From: Argonema antarcticum A004/B2
Lineage (GTDB): Bacteria; Cyanobacteriota; Cyanobacteriia; Cyanobacteriales; Aerosakkonemataceae
Length of the DNA: 64,000 nucleotides
Direction of reading: 5' to 3'
Assembly (NCBI RefSeq): GCF_023333585.1
Contig: NZ_JAIQZN010000001.1
Location: 124,001-188,000, forward strand
Below, one piece after another: positions 44,707 through 53,500 of the stretch. A program made the position numbers and the translations under genes. A model generated the notes under the pieces. The model saw only the letters and a list, made by a program, of their open reading frames with translations. It made no database searches and was not told where the DNA came from. The first letter of the stretch is position 1. Every line of letters begins with the position of its first letter.

Positions 44707-46917
44707 TTAAGTTTCAGAACAAATCTCATCACAGAGATTTCTATCGTTTTCACTAACATTCGGATTAGTTTTGAGATAATTTCTAATCCAATTACAACCT
44801 TTTTTGAGTAAATTATTCAGTTTAACATCTAAGTCTAAAATGAAATCTTCAGGATCGATACGCCATAATCTAACTGTTCTGTCAAAACTAGCAGAAGCAA
44901 TGATTTGACCATCGGGGCTAAAACTTACTCCCCAGACTTCATCAGTATGTCCTTTAAAAGTTGTTAATAGTTTACCGTCTAAGTTCCACAGTTTAACTGT
45001 ATGGTCATCGCTGGCTGAGGCGATCATTAAACCATCTGGACTGAAAGCAACACCCACTACTCCATTGTTATAATCTACAAGTTGATTTCGTTCACTAATT
45101 TCATAGCTTCCTTGCTGTAGTCTTTCAACCACATTTCTCTTTAACTCCTCTGAAGGCTCTTTAATATTGCGTAACTTGACACCAGCTTTAACAGCAATTA
45201 CCAAGGAGCTTAACTGTTGTTTTAACTGTAATTCCTTTTGAGATAAATTCAATAACTCTTTGATTCGTTCAATATCTTCTTGTTCCTGATACTGACGACT
45301 TGCTAGGATAAATTCTCTTTCTTCTTGGTCAATAATACATTCACTTCTTTTATTTAACCATTCTTCAGCTTCTACCAGTAAAGCTCCTCGTAGCAAAGCA
45401 CCATTATCTTTGCCGCTATTTTCCCAGATATTTTTTTCAGCGCGTAACCGATCTTGCCATTTCCGAAATTCCCGATCTTCCTCCATCCACTCGCGCAGAC
45501 GATCCCATCCTCTAATTAAAGCTTCATGCACTACCTCAACAGTCGGTTTTTTCTTAACTTCATCGCGTCCTGTAACTACTAAACGAGCTTCTGCATTAGC
45601 TAACTTAGTAACTAACAGCCAATTTTCTGCCCCAATTTCATCACGGGTTGCTAGACGACGAGTATCATCGGTATTTTCCCCAAAACGAACTAATTGGGTA
45701 AAGATATGCTTAACTCGATTTTGCTTATCTTCATTTAATTTTTGATAAAATTCCTCAGCATGATTAGCTAAGGCTTTCTCAACTCCTCCGATTTCGTTGT
45801 AAGCAGCAATTGTTAATTGACCATTACTTTGATTATCCCACAATTTTTTTAATGCAAACTCTAGTAAAGGTAATTCACCAGGGTTACTCTTAATTGCATC
45901 TAAGATAATTTTTGTCAGTCCATCCTGAATGTTTAGTTTAACTTCTTCCGCAGGTTTTTCAATGGCTTCTCGTAATTCCTTTCCATTCATTGCGAGGATA
46001 GTTTCTGGCTTCCACTTTTGCAATACTTCTCCTAAAGGTTGATAAGCTATGGCGTGTCCATAAAAATCGGCTCTGAGAGTAATTACCAGAACAATATCAG
46101 GCGATCTTTTTTCACTTTCTGCATTAACAACTTCTAATAATTGGTCTATAAAAGTATTTCGTTCATCTTCTGGACAAAGAGTATAAAGTTCTTCAAATTG
46201 ATCTACAAAAATCAGAAAACGCTGGTTAGACGAATTTTCTTGTAAACTGCTATCTAAAACATCTTTTAGAGTTGATTCACCTGTTTTAAAATCGTTTGCG
46301 GATTTTTTTGCTTCGGGAACACGCTTCAATTTATTCATCTCAGGTTCTAACAAGGATAACAGCGCATTAGCTAGTTGAAAGAACGGCGTTTTTGTTGGTC
46401 TGAAGGTGATAAATTTCCATCCTCCCTGTTGCTCTAATTTATAAATTAGTCCGGCAAAAACTACAGAAGACTTACCACTGCCAGAGTTACCAATGACAGC
46501 TACAAAAGGTTCTGTTTGTGCTGCTTTCACCAACTTTTCAGTAAATTCTTTGCGTCCATAGAAAAAAGGTGCATCTTCTTTTGTGAAAGCGGATAAGCCT
46601 TTATAGGGGCATATTTCAGAAATGACAGTTTTTTTAATATTTGATGTATCCCCTAGAGTCTTAGCTGACTCAGGATGAGGAACAGATACTACATCAGTTT
46701 CTATGCCTGCAATCGCCTCCCAGTTTTCTAACTTTAACACTTCGCAAATCTTACGAAAATTGTCTGCACTAATTTTCTTGCCAGAGAAAAACGAGTGCAG
46801 GGTTGTACGAGAGACATCTGCTAATTTTGCTACCGCCATCCTGCTTAAAAAGCGGCGCAAAGCATCATTAGCTTTTTTAAGACCATCTGGAGATACCTTA
46901 AGCGTCACTCGTCCCAT
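44707..46917 (-). CDS. HTH-nSTAND NTPase with truncated WD40 array
   Basis: The 736-residue protein has an N-terminal HTH-type domain (about 15-70, KLADVSRTTLHSFFSGKKIS), an nSTAND1-type NTPase (CPYKGLSAFTKEDAPFFYGR, Walker A GNSGSGKS at 143-150, Walker B LIFVDQFEEL at 235-244), a helical arm (about 480-610) and only two WD40 repeats (about 620-688). The end LKKGCNWIRNYLKTNPN is the usual tail of long cyanobacterial nSTAND-WD40 proteins, which normally carry many more blades. It therefore looks shortened by repeat loss. STAND proteins are signal-activated switches, often in cell death or defence. Confidence 0.9.
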   Translation of the reverse strand: MGRVTLKVSPDGLKKANDALRRFLSRMAVAKLADVSRTTLHSFFSGKKISADNFRKICEVLKLENWEAIAGIETDVVSVPHPESAKTLGDTSNIKKTVISEICPYKGLSAFTKEDAPFFYGRKEFTEKLVKAAQTEPFVAVIGNSGSGKSSVVFAGLIYKLEQQGGWKFITFRPTKTPFFQLANALLSLLEPEMNKLKRVPEAKKSANDFKTGESTLKDVLDSSLQENSSNQRFLIFVDQFEELYTLCPEDERNTFIDQLLEVVNAESEKRSPDIVLVITLRADFYGHAIAYQPLGEVLQKWKPETILAMNGKELREAIEKPAEEVKLNIQDGLTKIILDAIKSNPGELPLLEFALKKLWDNQSNGQLTIAAYNEIGGVEKALANHAEEFYQKLNEDKQNRVKHIFTQLVRFGENTDDTRRLATRDEIGAENWLLVTKLANAEARLVVTGRDEVKKKPTVEVVHEALIRGWDRLREWMEEDREFRKWQDRLRAEKNIWENSGKDNGALLRGALLVEAEEWLNKRSECIIDQEEREFILASRQYQEQEDIERIKELLNLSQKELQLKQQLSSLVIAVKAGVKLRNIKEPSEELKRNVVERLQQGSYEISERNQLVDYNNGVVGVAFSPDGLMIASASDDHTVKLWNLDGKLLTTFKGHTDEVWGVSFSPDGQIIASASFDRTVRLWRIDPEDFILDLDVKLNNLLKKGCNWIRNYLKTNPNVSENDRNLCDEICSET

Positions 46918-47075
46918 TTTGCAGTTGATTATAAGTAATTATACTTATCCGAACACAAGTTGAACATTCAGCATACACAAATTATACATTGACAAAGCCT
47001 TGCCTAGTCAGTGGTTCAGAAATTTAAGCTGACAATTAAAGAGTCCACCAAGCAATAACTCGAATAGGTAAGGAC

Positions 47076-47423
47076 ATGAAAGCTCAGACTACACCCAAAA
47101 CACTCAACGAGAAAACTGCCCGTATTTATACGGATGACTTACTACACCAACAATATCAGGCAGGAGAGCGTAATTTTGCAAATTGGAATTTAATGGATGC
47201 CGATCTGCGAAATTTGGATCTGCGAGATATTAACTTGCGGGGAGCTAATTTATCTGGGGCATTGCTAATTTGTGCCAACCTTCAAAACGCCAATTTAGAA
47301 AATGCCGATTTGTCGCGGGCCCATATTTGTGATGCGAACCTCACCTTCGCAAATCTATCCGGTGCCAACTTAGATCACACAAACTTAGATGGCGCTGTTT
47401 TTGATAACCCCTGGTGGGAGTAG
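47076..47423 (+). CDS. Small pentapeptide-repeat protein
   Basis: A 115-residue protein. From about residue 33 it is built of A(D/N)LxxA pentapeptides (ADLRNLDLRDINLRGANLSG, then ANLQNANLENADLSRA, then ANLSGANLDHTNLDGA), giving a short quadrilateral beta-helix. The N-terminal 30 residues (YTDDLLHQQYQAGERNFANW) are a known lead-in. The role of such small cyanobacterial proteins is unknown. It is divergent from the nSTAND gene with a 158-bp gap. Confidence 0.88.
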   Translation: MKAQTTPKTLNEKTARIYTDDLLHQQYQAGERNFANWNLMDADLRNLDLRDINLRGANLSGALLICANLQNANLENADLSRAHICDANLTFANLSGANLDHTNLDGAVFDNPWWE

Positions 47424-47537
47424 AAATTTTGCGATCGCGTTTTTTCCCTTTTCTCTTCAAAATGCGATCGCCTTCCCTGCATAAAACACAAAAACTAATC
47501 CGAATAAATCAATATAACCAACCCGGAGGCACTACCC

Positions 47538-47789
47538 ATGTTAAAATTCATCAAATCATTCTTCACACCTCAAGACGAAAACACAACAAACCTTGATTTC
47601 CCTTACGATAATAAAGAAGGCATTGTGGAGAAACATATTTGCCCCAATCGCAAAAGCCGTGTTTATTTTAATGGTACTTGGTGGCCAGCCCGTTGTGCAG
47701 AAAATGTGATCCTAGAACCAGGGGAAATTGTAAATGTTGTTAAGATTGAAAATATCACGGTTTGGGTGAAACCTTTTTCTCCTAAATAG
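47538..47789 (+). CDS. NfeD-like C-terminal (OB-fold) small protein
   Basis: An 83-residue protein. After a polar N-terminus it reads KSRVYFNGTWWPARCAENVI, then LEPGEIVNVVKIENITVWVKP, the OB-fold domain of NfeD proteins without the membrane part. Its role is unknown. The ATG follows an AT-rich leader with CCCGGAGGCACT, containing GGAGG, about 10 bases upstream. Confidence 0.8.
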   Translation: MLKFIKSFFTPQDENTTNLDFPYDNKEGIVEKHICPNRKSRVYFNGTWWPARCAENVILEPGEIVNVVKIENITVWVKPFSPK

Positions 47790-47984
47790 TTAAATCAAAT
47801 AGCTAGCTTTCCCTTGAAAACGCTTTCGGAATCACATTATGGTAGGGTGCGTCAGAGGTTAAACCTTAATTGGCTCGATAAGACAGCGCTTCTCAGGTGA
47901 TTGAGGTAAACAGAAACCAGGTTTCTTAGAGAAAGCTGGTTTTTTAATGATATAATTAATTAATCAATTATCTTCCAGCCTATT

Positions 47985-48665
47985 ATGGTACAGTTTAATC
48001 AAGAAATCCGCTTACCAACTGGTGCTGAACTCCCTAATTCTGACGATACTCCCGTGGATAACGAAAATCAAAACTTTATTCCCAATTTACTTTTATTCCT
48101 GCTAAAATTCTACTGGAATCAGCGCAATGATTGGTTCTTTGGCATAGATATGGCAGTATATCACACGACGGGAGTTAGTCCGCTCGTACCCGTTGTTCCC
48201 GACGGTTTCTTGAGTTTAGGAGTGGAACGGTTTAAAGGCGATACTTTGCGCGTAAGTTATGTGGTTTGGGAAGAAAATAATATTCCCCCGATTTTCGCCC
48301 TAGAGATAGTCTCCCAAACTTACGGCGGCGAATACGATAAAAAGATCGATATTTATGCCAAATTAGGAGTATTGTATTATGTTGTTTATAACCCTTACTA
48401 TTGGCGGCGCGACCAACATCAACCTTTTGAAGTTTATCGCTTAGTTAATGGCGAGTACCAACAGCAAATTGGGGAGCCTTTTTGGATGCCGGAAGTAGGT
48501 TTAGGGATTGGTAGAGGTCGATATTCTGACGGGGAATCTCAGCTTGAGGTATTGTATTGGTTTGATGAGCGAGGTAATCGCTATTTGACAGCAGAAGAAA
48601 GGTCAAGACAAGCAGAAGAATTACTCGCTAAATATCGGGAAAGATTTGGCGAATTGCCGGAATAA
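47985..48665 (+). CDS. Uma2 family endonuclease-fold protein
   Basis: A 226-residue Uma2/DUF820 protein: LLKFYWNQRNDWFFGIDMAV, PVVPDGFLSLGVER, ALEIVSQTYGGEYDKKIDIY and AKLGVLYYVVYNPYYW. The Asp in VVPDGF and the Glu in ALEIVS fit the PD-(D/E)XK core. The C-terminus (AEERSRQAEELLAKYRE) is a short coiled coil common in this family. The 195-bp gap upstream contains a half copy of the 44389 repeat near 47840. Confidence 0.9.
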   Translation: MVQFNQEIRLPTGAELPNSDDTPVDNENQNFIPNLLLFLLKFYWNQRNDWFFGIDMAVYHTTGVSPLVPVVPDGFLSLGVERFKGDTLRVSYVVWEENNIPPIFALEIVSQTYGGEYDKKIDIYAKLGVLYYVVYNPYYWRRDQHQPFEVYRLVNGEYQQQIGEPFWMPEVGLGIGRGRYSDGESQLEVLYWFDERGNRYLTAEERSRQAEELLAKYRERFGELPE

Positions 48666-48675
48666 AAAGTGCGAT

Positions 48676-48740
48676 CTTAGGTACGTTGTTGCGCTTTAGC
48701 GCTCTTTAAGATAGCGCTGAAGCGCAACAACGTACCTAAG
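48676..48740. repeat. Long inverted repeat (terminator or MITE-like)
   Basis: CTTAGGTACGTTGTTGCGCT (48676) and its complement ending at 48740 form perfect arms of 21 bp. After one mismatch they continue with AGCGCT/AGCGCT for about 28 bp in all, with a loop of about 8 bases. It lies between the Uma2 gene and dus, 40 bp before the dus start. Confidence 0.75.
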
Positions 48741-48780
48741 AATAAACTACAATAGAAAAGCTCGATCGCCTTTCAATCTT

Positions 48781-49833
48781 ATGGCCTTTCTATCTCCCAC
48801 TCTGCAAACCAGACTCTCCACTCCTCTAAAAATAGGCAATTTTGAAGTAAACAGCCGCGTTCTCCAGTCTCCCCTCTCTGGCGTCACTGACTTGGTATTC
48901 CGTCGCCTGGTGCGTCGCTATGCGCCAGACTCGATGATGTACACGGAAATGGTGAACGCGACGGGACTCCATTACGTCAAAGAGTTGCCCAAAATTATGG
49001 AGGTAGACCCGAACGAAAGGCCAATTAGCATTCAATTGTTTGACTGTCGTCCCGATTTCCTAGCTGAGGCTGCTGTTATGGCAGTTGAAGAAGGTGCCGA
49101 TACAGTAGATATTAACATGGGTTGCCCTGTAAATAAAATTACTAAAAATGGCGGCGGTTCTTCCTTATTGCGACAACCGGAAGTAGCAGAAGCAATTGTC
49201 CGGGAAGTAGTGAAAGCTGTGGATGTTCCGGTAACAGTTAAAACTCGCATCGGTTGGTCAGATAAAGAAATTACTATTCTCGATTTTGCTAAGCGAATGG
49301 AAGATGCTGGTGCAAAAATGATTACCGTACACGGTCGCACTCGCGCTCAAGGTTATAATGGTTCGGCAAAGTGGGAATGGATTCGCAAAGTTAAGGAAAT
49401 TCTCTCTATTCCAGTTATTGCCAATGGGGATATTTTTTCTGTGGAAGCTGCTGTACGTTGCTTGGAAGAAACTGGTGCTGATGGGGTGATGTGTTCGCGA
49501 GGAACGCTTGGTTATCCGTTTTTAGTAGGAGAAGTTGACTATTTCTTGAAAACTGGTAAAGATAAGGAAACTCCGACGCCAATTCAACGGCTGGAATGTG
49601 CTAGAGATCATCTGCAAGCGCTGTGGGAATATAAGGGAGAACGGGGAATTCGCCAATCTCGCAAGCACATGACTTGGTATGCTAAAGGTTTTGTTGGTGC
49701 TGCGGAATTGCGGGGTAAGCTAGCACTGATAGAAACGGTGGAACAAGGTTTGGAAACGATCGATCGGGCCATTTTACGCCTTGCCACTGGTGATTATGCC
49801 AATACTAGCTGGCAAGAAGAAGATTTTCGGTAG
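48781..49833 (+). CDS. dus: tRNA-dihydrouridine synthase
   Basis: A 350-residue FMN-dependent TIM-barrel enzyme reducing uridines in tRNA. Motifs: LQSPLSGVTDLVFRRLVRRY, then IQLFDCRPD, then DINMGCPVNKITKNGGGSSL (catalytic Cys in GCP), VTVKTRIGW, TVHGRTRAQGY, IANGDIFS and GVMCSRGTLGYP. The DusB-type branch is likely but which tRNA positions it modifies cannot be told. The identification is secure. Confidence 0.95.
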   Translation: MAFLSPTLQTRLSTPLKIGNFEVNSRVLQSPLSGVTDLVFRRLVRRYAPDSMMYTEMVNATGLHYVKELPKIMEVDPNERPISIQLFDCRPDFLAEAAVMAVEEGADTVDINMGCPVNKITKNGGGSSLLRQPEVAEAIVREVVKAVDVPVTVKTRIGWSDKEITILDFAKRMEDAGAKMITVHGRTRAQGYNGSAKWEWIRKVKEILSIPVIANGDIFSVEAAVRCLEETGADGVMCSRGTLGYPFLVGEVDYFLKTGKDKETPTPIQRLECARDHLQALWEYKGERGIRQSRKHMTWYAKGFVGAAELRGKLALIETVEQGLETIDRAILRLATGDYANTSWQEEDFR

Positions 49834-49844
49834 TAGATGAGTGA

Positions 49845-49985
49845 TATCGTTAATTTGTCTGTTTTCATCGTTGGTTAATTTTTTACCACAGATGTAGGCG
49901 CTTCGCCTTCCCGTAGGGTAGACAGATGAACACAGATAAGAATAAGAATACGAATTTTTTCGGTAACCGATGCGATCGGAAACGA
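49845..49985. repeat. Dispersed MITE-like repeat, copy 2 (with 27-bp insertion)
   Basis: The core matches copies 1 and 3 (AATTTGTCTGTTTTCATCG, then ACCACAGATG, then ACAGATGAACACAGATAAG), and the right end keeps AACCGATG...CGGA. Between ACCACAGATG and ACAGATG it carries 27 bases (49895-49921, TAGGCGCTTCGCCTTCCCGT start), itself a common cyanobacterial palindrome-type repeat. So one repeat appears inserted in another. Confidence 0.6.
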
Positions 49986-50040
49986 TCTGACTTTTGTAAA
50001 ATGGTGGAAAGGCAAAAAATGCAGGCGTAGAGCAAAAACG

Positions 50041-50274
50041 ATGGCAGAGATAGAAGATTGGGGCGTAACTGTAGAGGAATACTTGGAGGGACTGGCACAA
50101 GGTATAGACATCCTTGAGGTCAAAAGACTGGAAACCAAAGGAATTCCCCGCCACTTGGCTATAGAGACAATTGAAATTGAGAAAAAAATTATCAATGGGA
50201 CGGCGACTGATGAAGATATTGTTAGAGGTCTGATAATTATGACTCCCTCTCTTAGAGACAAACACATCATATAG
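50041..50274 (+). CDS. Hypothetical small protein
   Basis: A 77-residue acidic protein (VTVEEYLEGLAQGIDILEVK, then GIPRHLAIETIEIEKKI), mostly helical. No known family was recognised. Its TAG stop and last codons lie in the left end of the MITE-like element at 50269, so the C-terminus may be an artefact of that insertion. Real coding status is moderately likely. Confidence 0.5.
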   Translation: MAEIEDWGVTVEEYLEGLAQGIDILEVKRLETKGIPRHLAIETIEIEKKIINGTATDEDIVRGLIIMTPSLRDKHII

Positions 50275-50419
50275 CAATCCTAAATCAGTCGTGAACACAT
50301 ATTTAATAGTGAATGTTGGGTTACGACGCGGGAAAAGACCTATCTGTGAGCATTATAAGTTAATTACCGCGTCTAACCCAACCTACCATTTGTTTACATC
50401 TCATTTAGGATTGCTATAT
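50269..50419. repeat. MITE-like element (151 bp)
   Basis: Ends ATATAGCAATCCTAAAT and its exact complement (50403-50419) give a 17-bp perfect inverted repeat, with partial matching beyond it. The interior has GTTGGGTTACGACGCGG paired with CCGCGTCTAACCCAAC. No transposase is present. Ends of this type recur in Oscillatoriales genomes as far as I recall; that needs a search. The stretch 50420-50518 is TTTTAGA-type heptamers. Confidence 0.8.
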
Positions 50420-50518
50420 AAGGGGAAATTTTAGATTTTAGATTTTAGATTTTAGATTTGAAATTCAATCTGCAATCTTCAATTTAAAAGCTTTACCAAT
50501 TTCCCCATGCCCAATGCC

Positions 50519-53500
50519 TTATTTCTCTGTGAGAGTCCAGACGCCATCGTCCCATTGTGTCTCTACGAATTCGGGATGATCCAGCCAGTACTGACAGCGC
50601 TTCAGGTACAAGGAAGCTGATTTATCGGGAACACTCATATCTTCCAGAATTATGGCAAACTCATTCATTGCTTTCCTAAATTCCTGATTGAGGTAATGTT
50701 CGCGTCCCTTATGGTAAGTCTCGATCAAATTCTTCTGATCGTCTGAAATTGGCTCGTCGCGCAAACCAACCAGTTCATAAACTCTCACTGGGTTATCTTT
50801 GCCCTTGACGCGAATAAAGTCAAGCTCCCTGTACCAAATGCGATCGGCACATGGCTCAAAGGTATTTTGGCTGATCACAATGTCACAGCCATATTGCTTA
50901 CTAGCACTTTCCAAGCGTGACGCTAAGTTGACTTCATCACCGATAGAAGTGAGTTCCATGCGCTGAGAAGAGCCAATATTGCCACTGATAACTGAGCCGG
51001 AGTTGATGCCAATGCCAATCTTTATTTCTAGCTGATTGTTTTCGCTGCGCTTGGAATTGAATTCTGCTAAGCGCTGGCGCATTTGCACTGCTGTTTGGAC
51101 TGCCATCCAGGCATGATCGTGCAATGGCATGAACGCACCAAATACGGCCATAAGCGCGTCGCCAATGTATTTGTCTAGAGTGCCTTTGTACTTAAAGACA
51201 GCATCGACCATTGACTCGAAATATTCGTTGAGCATTTGCACCACTTCTTCCGCCTCTAAGCTTTCGGTCAAGGTGGTGTAGCTGCGAATATCTGAGAACA
51301 GAATGCTGACTTCTTTGCGATCGCCTCCCATCTTGAAATTATCGCCGCTTGCCAGCAGTTGTTCGGCGACTTCCTGAGTCATGTAGCGATACATCGTACT
51401 CTTGAGGCGCTTTTCATCGCTGATGTCGTCCATCACCACTAAAGCGCCGCTAACTTTAGTAGCATCGCTGGCATTGGCGATCGTATTAATCGACAGATTC
51501 ACACTGTGTTGTTCGTTACTGACGGATTCTAATACTTGATCTGGGTAATATTGCTGGCGCTTTTTCTCGTCCGTCGTGTTTAAAGCCGTTTCAAACCATT
51601 GTGTAAATTTATCTTCGTCTTGTTCTTCTTTGCCTTTGATCCGCACCAATTCGTAAATTGGTTTTCCTTCCAGTTTTTCATCCTCACCAAAGCCTAGCAA
51701 TCGCTTCGCACTTTCATTCGCAGCGATCACGTTACCCGCTTTATCTGTGGAGATCACGCCGTTAGATAAGCAGCGGAGAATATCTCGCTGCATTTGCTGC
51801 TGTTGCTTGACCTCTGCAAATAGTTTGGCATTTTGCAAAGCCACACCCGCTTGGATATTAAATATCTGCATGAATTCTTGGTCGCTGCGATTAAAACTCG
51901 CTTTCCAGCATTCCGGTGCTTTCGGCCATTCAGCGGGATCGTATGCTGGCCAATCGCCCTGTTTTTTCTTGTTGATTAATTGCGTGACACCAATCAATTC
52001 TTGATCTGCGTTAAACACGGGCATACACAACATACTGCAAGTGCGATAACCGAACTTTTTATCGGTTTCTTTGGAAGTCTCCGAACGGGGATCTTCATAC
52101 AAATCAAATCCAATCATCAGCGGTTCGCGGGATTCGGCAACTATACCGGCGAATCCCGCCGTTCTGGGAAGGCGGAGTTCTTTTAATTCGCCACCACTGG
52201 GTATTTTCGTCCACAATTCATTGCGATCGTGATCTATTAACCACAGGGTGCTGCGATCGGCATTCATCAATTTCTTCGCTTCATCCATCACGCGCCCCAA
52301 GGTCTCTTCTAGGTCAAGACTGCTCTTGCTAAGGGCTTCGTTCGCTTTCATCAGCGCATCCGCTGCTCGCTGTCTTTGGGTAGCTACATAAAAAGATTTA
52401 GAACTTTCCAGAATTAAGCGAATCGAAGGAGCGAATTCTCTAAAAACTCTTTCGTCTTCTTCTGTAAAACCATTTAGATTGATGCGTTCATCTAAATGCT
52501 TGGTTGGCTCGTTTGGTAATTTTAATTTGTTGATTAATTGGACAACTGCGACTAATTCGTCTTGCTCGCTTAATAAAGGCATCACCAGCATCGTGTAGGT
52601 GCGGTATCCGTTTTTTTGGTCTTGCTTTTGGGCAAAAGGGGAACGAGGATCGTCATAGAAATCAAAGGGAATATTAATCACTTTCCGAAAAGTGGCTACT
52701 TCGCCTGCAATCCCTTGGGTCGCCGAAAAGCGAATTTCTAGAGCGCGTCCTTCTTCATCTTTGGCAACAATTGACCACAGTTCGTTCTTCTCTTCGTCTA
52801 CTAAATAAATTGTTGTGCGGTCTGCATTCAGTAATTCTCCTGTTTTCAAGGTAATGGCATTCAACATATCTTGGAGAATGGCATCAAAACCCTGACTGTC
52901 GGTCAGCATTGTCAGGGTTTGATTTATGATCCTCAGTTTGTCTTCGACGCCAACAACAACTTCTTTAAAAGAATCTTTGTTGAGGGGGGCGAGAAACGTT
53001 GAAAAGGAGCCTTCTGTTGTGGCTAATGCACCGCCACGATTAGATTCCTGAGTAGCAGTCTCAGGCGGTTGATGCGCCTGCGGATTTTCCCCCTGGGGGA
53101 CTACATCAATCACTTTGCGATCGCGCGCATTATGCGGTTTTGTTTTATACACTTGCTGATTTTCCACCCCGCCGATCGGTTTCTGAGGATGAGCTTGTCC
53201 TTTTCTACGCAGGGGCGGATTATCAACTTTCGCGACTAGATCAACTCCCTTACCCGATAGCGTTTTAATCTCATCAGTATCTACTTGTGTCATTTTACGC
53301 ACCTGCTCATGCTCTGCTTGTGCGACTGCGTTATGATATATCCTCTTACCTTTCTGAGTATTACTTTGTGTCATTTTACTCAAGGGCGGACGATCTGCTT
53401 CGGCGACTACATCGATCGTCTTAGCTTCCTGAGTATTCCCTTGTGCGACTACATCGATCGTCTTAGCTTCCTGAGTATTTACTTGTGCGACTACATCGAT

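Noticed and set aside
49774-50298. 174-residue minus-strand frame and two shorter ones
   Set aside because: They read through the dispersed repeat and the antisense of the small gene at 50041; composition (Phe/Tyr/Ser rich) is typical of a shadow frame.
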